Positions 24,860 to 37,586 of a DNA stretch of 64,000 nucleotides are shown piece by piece. Source of the DNA: Cinclus cinclus (taxonomy: Eukaryota > Chordata > Aves > Passeriformes > Cinclidae); contig NC_085060.1 in the NCBI RefSeq assembly GCF_963662255.1, forward strand, positions 12,433,925 to 12,497,924, given 5' to 3'. The position numbers were made by a program, and so were the translations under genes. Position 1 is the first letter of the stretch. Every line of letters begins with the position of its first letter. The notes below the pieces were generated by a model that was not told where the DNA came from, ran no database searches, and saw only the letters and a list, made by a program, of their open reading frames with translations.

Positions 24860-27800
24860 AAGAGACAATTTTTTAGAAATCTCAAGCTCTTGTACTGAAC
24901 AGCAACCACTTGCTCTTTTAGAGCACAGGAAGTGATGACAAGCTTGGCTGTGACCAAATTGCATCTGTACAAATCAGGACTTGGGCTGGCATTTTGCTAT
25001 TGCAAGAATTAATCCTACACAGTGAACTTTTCCCCCAAAACAGACGCCCCCACAATTTGCCTGCAGGCACACCCTGCAATTACTTTCCTTCACTAAAATA
25101 CTGATGGTTACCTGAACAGTGTACAGAAAAAATTAGAAGATAACTCTGACCACAACCAAATTTGTTAAACACTGCTAAATTCAGAAGAGAAGGTGCACAT
25201 GTGATTTTGTGCTGTCTGCTAAAATGACTCATTTAGATTGGATTTAATAATAAACAGAAAACAAACTTCTGGATAGGGATATGCCTACTCATCCTGCACA
25301 TGACAGACTAGATGAAAAATGAGCCTCAGTTTGCAGTGCAAAGCCACATTTGCTGTACATTTCCAGCATTTATGTAGACACATCCTTTACTTGACCTAAA
25401 TCCATCCTCTGGAAGCAAACCATACCAACAGCTTTACACAGAAGTATAAAAAGAGTATTTTTATGAAAGGCTTTAAATAATAGATATTAATGAATATAAA
25501 CTTCCCTCCTATTATCACACAGATAGAGAATACTTTGCAAAAGGGCACCATGGGCCTTTTAAACTGCACAAGGAATTTTACATTATACAGCAAAAAAAAA
25601 AAATAGCTAGTCATTCTGGCAGTATGAAAATGGCACAGGTTTTTTTGTATTTTTTTAACATAATTGTTATGCTATTAAATAGAATAACAGCCCTAAGTTA
25701 AATAATGGAGGTCATTTGAAGGGTCCACATATTTTGCTTTTCTTCTGGGGAAAAAAAATAAAAATTTTGAAGCCTTGTGTCTGTCTATTCATAGAAGCTG
25801 AAAATAACCCTTATAGCCACAAGGGAGTCAAAACATCCTGGGTCATTACTTCATTAACTTTGATTTATTTCTAGCTAATGGAACTTTAAAAAAATTTTAA
25901 CTGCTTACCACAATATTCTATACCAGTTATTCACTCTCAAAATCAGTGTGCCAGGCAGTTATGCCATTTTCTTTCTTCCCTTTACCCACAGAACTCAGAG
26001 ACTTTTTCTCCTCTTTCATCAAAACTGTGGAGATTCAGTCTGGTGACCTAAAAGCCTAAGTAAGCCTAATAAGAAAATTAAAGTTTTCCAGAACAATGAC
26101 TAAGTCACTCTAAAATATTAATTCCTCCAACAGGAAGCTTATTCCAACACAAGATGTTAAGTTGGATTCAGCACTGAAGAAACCCAATGCAGTATCTCTC
26201 TCTAAAATCCAACCTGCTTCAGTGAATTACCATCCCCACGCATTATTTGTTGCATTGAGAAACCTTAGTTATTAAATGGCCCAGAGCTGCTGCTGTGGCA
26301 GCTCTTAGAGCAGGGACCACTCACACAGACAGACCTTCTGACTGGGAGGTAAGATTATCCTCCTACCGTGAAAATGAAAAAAAGAAAAAAAAATCTCAAT
26401 ATAATTATCCTAATAAACAGAGACTAAAAAATAGGAAAATACTCTAGATTATCAGGTGTGAGGCACTAATGTGAAGGTTACTGTAGCTTCAACTCAGTAT
26501 GAATATTACTTCTGGAAGTAACACACTTACTTCATTCCAGTCCATGCTGGGAAAAATGAGGAGCTCTCATGACCCAGAGACATTTCTTTGTGTCCTTAAA
26601 GCCATCTGAGCTTTGGGGATACACACAGAAGACTTGAGCTCAATACTAAATATTGTCTAGGTCAACTGTGCAAGTTCAATATTGTTCCTGAAAAGATAAA
26701 ATAATAAATGCTTTTCTTAAAGTAGTCTCTGCTTTTTTAAAATTTTTATTTCCTTTCTTAAGGGAGCATGATTACGCAGATATTAATCCAATAGATTTTC
26801 AAATGAAAAATGCAGCTAATTATTTAACATAGACTTAATAATATTACTTTTGATATAAATATATTAGAAAATAAATATCCACATTTGTGCTTTAATCAGA
26901 GTTTAGTCACTCATGCTTCCTCTAAATAAAAGCATATTCTGGCTGTAGCTTTCTGTATTCTTACCTTTGTCTGGCACTGTGCTGTGGAGCAAATAGATTG
27001 AGAGATGCAGTAATACACATAACCTTTATCTTAGCTCTTATCACAAGGAAAATAGTTACTGTTGCTATGGTTGTTTGGTCAATCTGTCACCCCATATCAG
27101 CGTTGTTAGTATTCACACCTGATAAAAAAATATCTTTAGAAAAGAAGATGGGGGTAAGTAAAGCAAAATGCTCTGTAGAAGGCAACCCAATTCTCATCTG
27201 ATCTCTTTAAAAAAAAATCTGCTGTGCTAATGCTATCCTACATGCCTATCATTGAAATCATGAGACTTCAAATAAGAATAAAGATAAGTAGAAAATCATG
27301 AAAAATACAAATCCGTGAAGTTTTTCTGATTATAGTGATGTTTAGATTTTTATTTGCAAGCCACCCATAAGGTATTTTCAAGGTCAGGAAAATACAACAA
27401 GTTTCAAAAAACAGGGATGATTTTCAAATACATCTAAGCTGCATTAAATCTCTGAACTATTGCTCTACAATCTGAAACCAATCCCATATGAGACTATTAT
27501 TTCTCACCATCTTGTTAGTCCTACTTTGCACATGACCTTGTGAACTACTAATCTTCCTGAACAACTACACTCTGCCCTAAAGGCACGTCAACAACTTTCA
27601 CAATTAGACTTGAAAATTTAAATTAAATTTTGTTTCAGACACAGCTGTACAAAGCAGGTGTTTCAAAGTATTCCTGCAAGGTAAACTTTTAGAAAGTTCA
27701 ACAGTCTAAAGAGTGAAATATATGAGCCTGAACAAAATTAAACAGCCACTATAAAAAACCTGAGCTCAGACACAAGCATGAAGTATTTTTTATTCCCAGA

Positions 27801-27900
27801 TTTCCTAGTAGTGGAGATGCCAACCCCCTCAGTGAGGACCAGAGGGGTTTACATAAGTCTCCCATTAAGCATAAACACATTACAGACCACTAATACATGC
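24860..27900. other. Unique AT-rich non-coding sequence
   Basis: Only short open frames and short A runs (12 A at 25592-25603; A-rich at 26377-26393). A short resemblance to the 3' part of U6 RNA at about 27306-27320 does not extend upstream and is not called. No transposon is recognised. Confidence 0.55.
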
Positions 27901-30500
27901 TGACAAGGTGCTTTCTGCTGCTCTCTTTCCTCCCTTATCCATTTTTCACACAACTACTCAGAGCCAAGCATTGGTTATTCATCTCTGCTCTCAGGAAGGT
28001 GAAGGTGCAGCACAGCCCCGGGACCTGTCTTTCCCACAAACCTTTCCTGGTGTTCACCAGCTCCCCATGATCTCATCAACTCTTGTCTTTACTCTTATGG
28101 TACAAGATCTTGAAAAATGTCAGCAGACGTGGTCCTGTTTGCTGGGAAGCTCCAGAATCTCCCAGATATCCTCATGGAGCTAATTGCACTGTTGCACATC
28201 ACTGCAAAGGTTGCTTGCTAAAGCACACACACACGCTATGTTGGTAAATAAGACAAGAAGCTTTATTGCTTAGTGTAAAAGCCCAGATGAGAAACTGGCA
28301 CAGTCTTACCTTCAGTACCAGCCTTGCTCAACACCCCACTAAACAGCTCACAGGGAACCAGGGAAGAGTGACACTGTTCTGTGAACACTTCTCTGTTCAG
28401 CAGTTTCTCCATCTTCACAGCAGCCCAGGTCTCCAGAGCCCTTCTGTGCATCCACAAGGCAGGTACTGATGCACTCTGCTCATCCAGCTGCATCCACAGC
28501 AAGACACAGGAGGTTGCTAAAGGAGTCTATTTTCCAAAATATTCATTTGTTCTGCTGTCTGCAGGAAATAGGATGCCTGTTTCTGCCCTTGCAGGTGTAA
28601 TGGAACCAGTATTTTATCTGTTGCCTTCAACAGGAAAGGGCGAGAAAGATTGCTTTATTCCATCCTAAGGATAAGGCACAAAAACTGTGCACAAACCACT
28701 GATTTGTGCCTATTTTTGGAGATAAACAAGTACACGTGCAAATAAAAGTAGGCTTATTTAAAACTGGTGGCAATGTGTGCTCGTTCTGGTGTTTTAAGAC
28801 AGACCTCTTTTGTTTTACATAACTAAAACTAGTAGTGCCTTCAAATACTTTCCTAAAAATTCAGCCCAGAATTGCGGCTTAGCTTCAGTTGTTTCCCACA
28901 TCAGATGTGACAGCCTATTACTTATTCTCTGCACACTCCTGCAATCCAGCTATCCAGAACACAGGTAGATATAGGTTAATATATATCCCAGCAGCAATGA
29001 AACTCAAAAATAAAGTTGCAATTAAAAACATAGATGTTGAAAGCTACAGGGTGTCATCTTGTCCTGCTGATGCACACACGCTACTCAAGTCTTCAAACAT
29101 TTTGGTAGTCTTCCTTGGCTCCATCCTAAGGCTCAGATTTTAACTTGGACAAGTCTCTTGGTTACTACAGCACATAAGCTGTCACTTGCATGTTTAGGAA
29201 AGCTAAAAGAAAAAGAGTATGCTGGCAGTTAAAGATGTTTGCAGTATTTGTAGAAGTGAGAGCTAGGCCATAATGGGTTCTCTGGCAGCAATCACAGCAC
29301 AGTATATTTAAGTGTAAAGAGAATAATCACTTATATCAGCAGGGTAGGCAAGACTGCCATTTGCTGACATCAATGCATTTATTGAGTTAGTGGTCCTGAA
29401 CTCAGGATACTAATTTATTTTTTACAGCAATTAGACCCTGCTGAGAGAGAAGAAGAATGAGGTGTGAGACTGACCACCTCTCTGATGAGCAGTGTTTAAG
29501 AAGTTTGCAAAAACTTTCTTCTCACTGTCACACAATCAGTGCCACTTAACAATGCAGGAAAATCAAACCCAGAAGAAAAAATGCATCTGTGACTCGAAAG
29601 AAAGAAGGTAAAAGCAAACACCTATTTATGATGCTGTTGCAGATGTCACTCAGACACATCCACCAAGTAGAAGGCTACACATAGGATTTTTTCTCTCTTT
29701 AGTAAAAACTCGAGGTTTTTGAAAGCTCTACTCAAATCTCAAAACAATTTCCAGCTATGAAAGAGCTGTGTATTTTGAAATACAACATAATCTAACCCAG
29801 CTATATGTTTTTCCATTTAAACTACCCTTCTACCTGAGCTTCCTGTTATCCAGGCCAAATTAAGTTCTGTAAGTCTCCCTCCGAGCTTTTGCAACTTCCT
29901 AGAAAAGTAAATAAGTTTACATGTCTGAAGTGAGTCAGGTGGGGAGGAGGGGAGGTGTCTGAGCACACTGGTGTCCTTTATGTGCTGTGAAATCAAAGCA
30001 ATTATAGCCAATTTTCTAAACTAGGAACCAGTGAGGAATACTGTGCAACAGTAGGAGGGACATAAATTAGGAAAAGACAACACTGTAAGAAATCAAAATA
30101 TAAGAACAATTATATTGGACATTACATATTCAAATGAGGATGAGAAATGGCAAAAGCTAAGTCAGCATTAACATATCAAGCTATTAAAGTTGCTTTATGT
30201 ATGGAATGAAGAACAGAGACTGGCATAAGTTGGAGGGAAAAGAAGCTGAAACACAAGAGTAATTGTCGGGTCAGGAAACATGGGGATGAGCTCATGGATG
30301 CATGGGTACAGCTAGTGAAGGATGAAATGCTTTAATAAAAGGTAATTGGAGAACAGGACAAACAGTCACCCTTGAACTTCCTCAGGATCTTCTTTCAACT
30401 CTGTCTGAACACGTCGATTTTTAGAGGGGTTATTTACTGTCAATAAACAGGGGAAAAGCTACATGACTATAAGCTCCATTTTTTATCAAGCCAGAAAACG
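27901..30500. other. Non-coding sequence, GC-moderate at its start
   Basis: About 27905-28670 is less AT-rich and carries overlapping frames on both strands (27908-28183 plus, 28381-28668 plus, 28263-28502 minus), none recognisable. A short (CA)n run lies near 28225-28234. The rest is AT-rich with nothing identifiable. Confidence 0.5.
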
Positions 30501-30579
30501 AGTGCCATGGCTATTTCAGGACTACAAATTACTCTGCTCCCCCCAGCTTGCTTTGCTCTGGTTTTCACTGCTCATCCAG

Positions 30580-30650
30580 GGGCAGTGGGCACACTGAACT
30601 GCAGAACAAGGAGCTGTGTGGCACCTTGTGGCACCGCACACCTCAGCCAG
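30580..30650 (+). other. Exon-like segment bounded by splice-like sites
   Basis: A 71-bp segment follows a pyrimidine-biased stretch ending in ATCCAG and is followed by a good donor, CCAG|GTGAGG. Two of the three frames are open across it; one belongs to a longer open frame (30507-30692). It lies at the start of a GC-richer, CpG-containing block that extends to about 31270. No peptide family is recognised, so a non-coding exon or coincidence remain at least as likely as a coding exon. Confidence 0.15.
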
Positions 30651-30988
30651 GTGAGGTACTCTGCAGGCAGTGACAGCCACAGAGATTCTTGAGAGAATTT
30701 TGCCAAGATTTTCTCCTAAAATACAACATCTTATTCAATTCAACAACAGATGCTTTCTATGTTATCCCCTACAGCAAAGAAGTTATTAGACAGCCAGCCA
30801 AAGCCTCAGTCCTAAGGCTGCCAACTGGTGCTTGTAACACTGAGTTTTGTATTTCCCTCCCACACCATCACTTATCACTACTACCCACGGTCTTCTTTCA
30901 TGTCAATTTTTACCAGGAAATGGCAGGCCCATTCCACACAGTGTTAAAGCAGCATCATCTTCATACAGGTTGAAAAATTAAGCCGAGC

Positions 30989-31432
30989 TTGACTGCAAGG
31001 GAAGGTCTCACTCCCTCTGCAGCCATAGCTGTGAGCCCCTCGGCCCTGGAGCTGCCTGTGACTGTGACTAATCCACACCGAGCCCTTCAGGAGCTGGGAG
31101 TGAAGGGCCAAGGGCTGCAGCAAAACACAACAGCAGGCAGTGTGTTTGCAATGATTCGTTCAGCTTGGAAAAGCTTCCCCCCAGTCATTCACAGCACTGC
31201 TCACCAAAGTCCTGCTCGGCTCAGCCTTGGCAGGGGCTCGGTGGTGTCCGAGGCACAGATGCCAAACAAGCCCAAAAGGACAGGAATCCTCCTGCCAATT
31301 ACAGCAGCCTTAGCATTTAGCAAACACACCGTAAAAGGTGTGCATTTCCATGTGCATTTCCAAATTTTGAAGATACGCATCTTTTGCCTCTTGTTTACTC
31401 TTGATGCAGAAGATACAGGAAGGGCAAAGTAA
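30989..31432 (+). other. Unrecognised open frame in a GC-richer block
   Basis: An open frame of 147 codons that begins at TTG; the first ATG, at 31151, leaves about 93 codons. The translation has no domain, transmembrane segment or signal peptide I can name. The block from 31000 to 31270 has more CpG dinucleotides than its surroundings, which also lowers stop frequency. A perfect tandem 12-bp duplication lies inside it (31339-31362). Most likely not a gene. Confidence 0.15.
31339..31362. repeat. Tandem 12-bp duplication
   Basis: The unit TGTGCATTTCCA is present twice head to tail without mismatch. A two-copy duplication like this commonly arises by replication slippage. Confidence 0.85.
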
Positions 31433-31449
31433 ACAGTAACACAGTCCAT

Positions 31450-33150
31450 GTTTTTCAGTACTTGGCTCGTAATGTTTAAAAAGACAATTTTTTGCTAGGT
31501 GATTTCTACAGGCACTAGGTCCAAAGGAGGAAAATTGAAATTCTTAAGGCCATTGCAGAACTGCAGAGCTGTTAACTGAGGGGGAATTAATCTGTAGGCC
31601 AATTTATAAAGAGACAGTGATACTGTAAACACAGGAAGTATTTAAAGGAATAGAAATGTTTTTATAAAGAATGTTTCTTCCATTGAACCACGCTTACTTT
31701 ACTGTGGCTTCAAGAACCCCCATTTGATAAGATAACCCGAGATGAAACCCTCAGAGGAATCTCTAACTCTTCTACTGAGCAGCAAAATCAAACCAGATAA
31801 TAAAGAGGAACTATCACTTCACTCTTCAGTTTTTAAAGCACAAGTCCCAGAAATGTGAAGTGACAGAATTTTTGATAACATGCAAACCCTTTTAACCAGA
31901 GCAACATTTCTTAAATGTATAAACTTAAAGTATAAACTTCTCATCCGACAGGACTACTAGCTCCTCTTTGATTTTATTAAATCAGGATAGTAAGGGCCAA
32001 GAGGGACTTTGAATAAATTTTTAAAACTGCTTCTGGTCAACATGCAAAGCTGATTTCAAGGAGTTCTTCTGTCCAACCCTGAACTGTAGGAAGCTGAGTT
32101 ATGAGGCAGATATGTGTACAGATGAAGGGGGGGGGAGAGGAGGTAGAAAAATTTCTCTCGCTTAGCTTTCCCTTGAGTGTGACCTTCTTTCATACTTAGG
32201 GGGAAAAAAAAATAAAAAAAAAAAAGAGAGAGAAGAAATAAATCTGCCAGCCAGACTTCCAGACTTAAAACCTTGTCAGTACAACTTGTGCACAGGAGAT
32301 ATCAAGTCTTCCCTAGACCTGGGCCTCCGCTTCCCTCCTGGTTTCTCAGCCTCGGTGATGTGCAGCTGCATCTGTCATGAGGCATTACGTTATGTCAACG
32401 ATTTAATGCAAAAACAGATACAACTGGTTCTGGCACGTAAGAAAACGACAAATCACTCCAGAGAATTTGAAAAGACAGTTTTCTGGAGGAACACAGGTGC
32501 ACAAGCTGGGATTTAACAAAAGTTATTTGAAATGCAGGAAGTAAACAATAAAAAAGGCTATTTTACCCTAAGTAAATTTTAGAAGATAGGCTTTCTATAC
32601 AAATGTTTTGCTACAGCTGCAAGTCTCAGATTCAAAAACTGACAAATAGAATTTCTTTCAAACTCCAACATGAAGTGAGTGGTAGAGAGTGAAAGAGACA
32701 GAATTTCATATCCATCAGGATCCCAGTACTCCAATTTAACCAGGAATCAGTTGCAGACTGTAAGAAATTGTCCGGTCTGTACATCTCATTGGGTCTTTTG
32801 TAAGAAATTCAAATACTTTATGTGTTCGGAGTTGCATCTTCACATAGAATAAGCAGTTAACAAAAACTTTAGTGAGATTGAAAATCTTTCATCACAGAGA
32901 TAGTCCCACCATTATACAATCACAATAATAAAGAGTCAGTCTGTCATATTCTGTCTTCACTGTTCTCTCCTGTGGATACAAAATGTTCTCTGGGAAGCAG
33001 TACAGCAGTTAAATGATTCTATATACCCGATTACCAAGGTTAAGAGAGGGCTTCACCACAAGATCATACACTTGTTTTACTTCACTTTCTGTCTATTGCT
33101 ATCTATTTCATTGCCTCTTGCAATAAAATAGTGGTTAAAAACTAACAGGA
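31450..33150. other. Unique AT-rich non-coding sequence
   Basis: No gene or transposon recognised. A short G run (about 32128-32134) and the A-rich/(GA)n tract at 32204-32235 are the only low-complexity features. Open frames do not exceed 76 codons. Confidence 0.55.
32204..32235. repeat. A-rich tract grading into (GA)n
   Basis: Poly-A with a single T interruption followed by short GA units. Simple repeat; no retroposon was identified upstream. Confidence 0.85.
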
Positions 33151-33156
33151 GATTAC

Positions 33157-33625
33157 AAAATCACAGAATGTTTGGGGTTGCAAGGGACCTCAGGAACTCC
33201 CCTAACCCAAGCCCCTGCTGCAGCAGGGTCACCCAGAGCTGGCTGTACAGAATCACATTGTCCAGGGGAGTTTTGGACATCTCCAGAGAAGGATGCTCCA
33301 CAACATTTCTGGGCAGCCTGTTCCAGTGCTCAGTCATCCTCACAACTAAAGAAGCTTTCCTCCTATTCAGGGGGTGGAACTTTGTGTTTCAGTTTGTTCC
33401 CACTGTCCCTTGTCCTGTGCTGGGCACTACTGAAAAGAGTCTGGTGCCATCCTCTCGACACCCACCCTTAACACATTTGTGTGCCCTGATGAGGACCCCT
33501 CTCGGTCTTCTCACCTCCAGCCTCTCAAGCTCCCTCAGCCTCTCCTTGGATGAGAGGTGCTCCAGTCCCTCACCATCTTCACAGCCCTCCACTCCACCCT
33601 GTGGAGATTCTTGATCTTCTACTGT
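33157..33625 (-). mobile_element. CR1 LINE, 3' end, minus strand
   Basis: The plus strand reads as the reverse complement of an avian CR1 3' terminus. It opens with the remnant of the tail motif (ATCACAGAATG, then GGGTTGCAAGGGACCTC). It continues through the familiar blocks for the 'stopped, lost and regained' 3' region: GGGCAGCCTGTTCCAGTGCTC, then CCTTGTCCTGTGCTGGGCACTACTGAAAAG in shortened form, then GAGAGGTGCTCCAGTCCCT. CR1 copies are usually 5'-truncated, which fits the loss of the upstream end near 33625. Open frames across it (33168-33614 plus, 33389-33703 minus) are by-products of the repeat. Divergence from the remembered consensus is clear, so it is an old copy. Family assignment is firm; subfamily is not assigned. 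Confidence 0.93.
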
Positions 33626-34814
33626 CAACCCCCAGGACGCAGATTGAGAACTCCTCCCACTCTTCCTCACTGAAGCTCCGTGCATCCTCCCATCTAAACC
33701 CATGATCTATTCCTCACCAGTCTAATCAGAGCTCCCCAGACTGACATTCAGGCTGTAAAATCCTTCAAATTTAAGAATGACAGGAGCAGCCCCAGAGTTA
33801 CATTCAAGGAGAGGAGGCAGCATATTCTCCTTTTAAGCTGGGGATGGCCTTGCAGAGGCTCCCTTCCATCTGCACACCTCCCACTGACACCAATGAAAGC
33901 TAAGCATAAGAAGCATGAAAAAACAGAAAAGTCAATGCTAAAGAAAAAAAAAAGTTCAAAATACCGGGGTTTTTACATTAGAAAACAAAAATTAATAATA
34001 ATTTTAGAAAAGAGAAACAAACAAGACCTGACATTAAAAAGTGGGTACTGACTTCACCCAAACACCCCAGATAATTTTAGTGTATGATTTTTGTATCTCA
34101 GTGCAGCCTGGCTCGTTGATGTTTTGCCAGTACTAGAGATAATCTTTTGAAATCAAATTATATGTGTGCAACATGAATTAGGCTTTTGGCTTACACTGCA
34201 GTAAAACTGCACATTTTGCATATTTTTAAAGGAGGGGAAGGGAGAAAGAAAAAAAATAGAGAATTATATGTCAAAACCAACTTATCAGAGATGCAGATAA
34301 CTCCAGACACAAGGAAAGATATGTAGTATCAGACACAAAAATAACATGTTTTTTCCATGAGAAGTTACTACTGGCATCAAGCTATTTTAATATTTCCCAC
34401 AGGAATGTAATGTTGCTTGGGAAGAGCCAGCCATCACGGTACACTTACAGCTAATGCTGGTAATCCACAATATTCTTCAAGTGACACATGGCTCAAATGT
34501 GCTCCCCGTGTTTCCCCTACATCTAAAAATGTAAAAAAAAAAAGGAAACACAAGGATTTCGAAGGGGAATGTTGGGCCCTGTTGCCAAGGATGACTGAAA
34601 TATGTTATTTATGTGTAAGACTGGGAAAGAATGATCAACCAAATTCGAAACGAAACACCGTTTTTGTTTCTTTATTTCCCTCTGGAAAGCATCTGATACA
34701 GTCTCTGAGAAATATCTCAGCAGCAATGGAGCCTCAGTCACTGTTTCTGAAGTTTTCTGGACATAAAAAATTACTAGGACGTATCATAAGGAATCCACTG
34801 ACCTAACAAGGATT
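33626..34814. other. Non-coding sequence downstream of CR1
   Basis: The sequence loses resemblance to CR1 within a few tens of bases and becomes AT-rich unique DNA. A plus-strand frame of 129 codons from GGAAGAG context (34417-34806) overlaps a minus-strand frame and is not recognised. Confidence 0.45.
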
Positions 34815-35060
34815 TATTTTTCCACTCGCTGGCACACCAATTTAATTAAGACACCAAACCAATTAATAAGCCCTACTAATAAGACCCACTATTAGCATAT
34901 GCAGTGAAAGCAATTTCTGCCTGTGACAATTTATGAGAGTAGTTATTCACTTGGTAACCATTTACATAGTAACAGCACTAAAAAATGCAGTTGAGGACAA
35001 AGAGGATGGCAAATTAAATGCTGTGTCTTTTACACTGCATAATTTTAAAAATCTATTTCC
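34815..35060. promoter_or_regulatory. Candidate conserved non-coding element
   Basis: Several homeodomain-type cores (TTAATTAA, CCAATTAATAA) lie close together, followed by an octamer-like GCATATGCA and other AT-rich motifs, with almost no homopolymers or repeat signatures. The texture resembles developmental enhancers conserved among vertebrates. This is a judgement from motif density only; function and conservation are not shown by the sequence. Confidence 0.25.
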
Positions 35061-36950
35061 AGTGAGCATAAAAAGAAAGGGGGAAATTCCTGCAAATAGG
35101 AGCAAAAACTAAATCTGTCCCCATGCTTGCCAGTGCCTCTTGAGTCAGCCATTCCCACACACATTTCCCATCACCTTGGTGGCCCCAGCAGCCCATACCA
35201 GATCAATAAGATATCAGGGTTGCAGCAGTAACTGGCACTGCTAAATCTAAGGTCGCATTTAAGCCAGTTAAGTGTTCTCCCTGTACTCAAGAAATCCACG
35301 CAAATTAAAAAGAGTTAATTAGCAGGTGCCCCCTTTAAGCAGGAGAGCCAAGAGCACCAACGCCAGATTCACGTACCCAGGACACTCCCTGTGGCCATGA
35401 ACTAAGTGAAGATAACCACCAGGCATATGTCATATCCACCATGAGATACCATTTTGCAAACCTCTCTGGAGGAAAGAATCGTTATTCATCAAACACTCTC
35501 CCCCAAGTGGTAGACATCGTTTCATTTATCAGCTCCTCTTAATTGCTGTCTCCAACCATCTCATTCCACTAAGGCAAGCAAAAGGAAGTTTACTGGAAAG
35601 AGACCCACCACCATGAGGAAACAGATAAAATTAGGCCATTTATTTTGTGTTCTTATTTACAGTAATTTCTGTTTTCATATTCTCACTGAAAATATCTCAG
35701 GGCAGTATATATCTCTCTATCAAGAGGAAACTTCTGTAAGATGCTCCCAAATTTTCCCCCATTTATTTTAATGAGAGAGAGATGGGTGTGAATCAAGATG
35801 CAAAGTGGAAGTATCACAAACAAAAAAAACATTTCCCTAGCACTGTTACTGTAGCATACCTGATGCACGCATTGCATGTGCTAGGCTAGAAAAAGTAATA
35901 GAAAGTCTTCCAAACAATGAAAAATCAATCTTTCCAGAGGTTTCTGGGCTCCTCTATGAATTTCATCCAAATGCCATGCAAAATAAAAACACTGCCACTT
36001 ATTTGCATTGGGAATTCCTGACTAAGCCAATGGTAAAGCTAGGAGCATATAACTGACTCTACCTATGGTATACCAATCAAAGAAGCAACTCAGCTGTGAA
36101 ATTTGAATTCAGCTGTTTTTCCAGATCCCTATCTGGGATGGACTCAATCCAGACAATTAGATATTTATTTCAGATGGCTGCAAACACACTTCTCCCCATC
36201 AGTTCTGGCCATCTCTCCGCTGCTTTGCTGAAGAATGCAGGTGACATTTCATCAAATTTCATCTGCAATAAAATATTAAAGCTGAACACGAAGTTTGCTA
36301 AATTTATTATTATTTTGCTATTTTTCCCAGGGAGGGGAGAAATTAAAGACAAGCCAAAAAAAATTTAGAGACTAACCATATGTTTGGTCAAGTGTATATT
36401 AATGGCAAGGATAAAACAAAAGTTAGCATTCCAAAGTTATATGAGAATCCCACATCAGCAAATAACATCATAATAATACAAAATTAAAATGAAAATTCTT
36501 GGATTTTTTGGATGGGATAGGTTTTGATTTATATTTTCTTTTTTGCACAGATCATTTCACCAGTCTTGTGAAATCTTGCAATGAAAAAACAAGCGGGCTT
36601 GCAATCTGCAGCAATGAGCTGGAGTTAAAGGAAAATCTCAAACTGTGCATGTGATAGAGCAAAACATTTCTAAGAAGAAGAAAAAAGAAATAATCCAATT
36701 CTGAAAAAAATTTAATATAATTCTTCTTTCTGCTCATAAAGAAATTAATTGCTACAGAAATGCACACAACCAGGCAGAAAGTTCCTGGATGATATTAAAT
36801 TCTTTCTGGTAAAAGAAGGAAAAAGACAAATTGTTTGCAGTTGCCAGGTAACTTATTGAATCATCTGCAGTGGTCAATCCCATTTTTTTGCTAAGGATGA
36901 AATATTCAGGCAATGTAATTTTCAAAGCTGAAGAAAAAAAGTCAAGCAAA
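35061..36950. other. Unique AT-rich non-coding sequence
   Basis: A less AT-rich section (about 35110-35400) contains another TTAATTAGC site and no repeat. The rest is AT-rich with short open frames only. No gene is recognised. Confidence 0.5.
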
Positions 36951-36960
36951 CAGCCAGCTG

Positions 36961-37115
36961 CAAAAAGAAAAAAAAAAACAAAAAACAAAGAAAACCAATA
37001 ACAACAAAACCCAAACAAACAAAAAAAACCGCCAAAAAACCCATACAAAAAAAGTCAAAAAGCAAAACAAAACAAACAAAAAACCAAAAAAAAAAACCAA
37101 CAAAAAACCCAAAAA
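36961..37115. repeat. A/C-only low-complexity tract
   Basis: Over roughly 155 bp the plus strand is almost entirely A with interspersed single to triple C, forming irregular AAAAC/AAAC units. On the opposite strand this yields artefactual F/V/L/G-rich open frames (36752-37048, 36922-37119). It may be a degenerated (CAAA)n microsatellite. Confidence 0.9.
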
Positions 37116-37119
37116 TCAA

Positions 37120-37586
37120 AAATCATTAGACAATACAATATCCTTGAAGAGACTCACTAGTGGTTCTCAAACTAATTTGTTCCATTATTCACTATTTTAA
37201 TCATCAAGGACACCTTGCTCTCTGAATTCCATTTAAATAAAAAAAAAGTCAATTTTAATTAGTATGGTTTCTCAGAAATCCCTTGTACCTATTGCTGTGA
37301 CTTCAACTAAAAAAATTAAATCAGAATAAAAGCAAATATATAGCTCAAATAAAAGATGTGTTTTGTGAAAAACGTCATTTCCCTCAGATCTGTTGTTACC
37401 ATTTCTGTTATTTTTTTTTTTTCATTAGACACTCCACCAGCACTGATCCCCCCCAGGAAAAGCTTACATGACTCTAAGCTTGCAGCACCTGCTGTAATCA
37501 GAAAAGTGTCCTTCCTGAAAGAGCTCCAGCAGAATGCAAGGAGCAGCAGCAACCAGGAGGAACCTGAGAGAATTCTTTATCTGTGT
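37120..37586. other. Non-coding sequence beside CR1 remnant
   Basis: AT-rich up to about 37430, then less so. The segment 37440-37586 may be a further eroded part of the adjoining CR1 copy, but I could not match it with confidence. A run of T (about 37411-37422) is present. Confidence 0.35.

Noticed and set aside
27300..27325. Short resemblance to the 3' end of U6 small nuclear RNA (ACAAATCCGTGAAG)
   Set aside because: The match does not continue upstream into the U6 body, so it is likely coincidence.
33168..33614. Plus-strand frame of 148 codons
   Set aside because: Lies wholly within the reverse complement of a CR1 3' end, which is naturally poor in stops on this strand.
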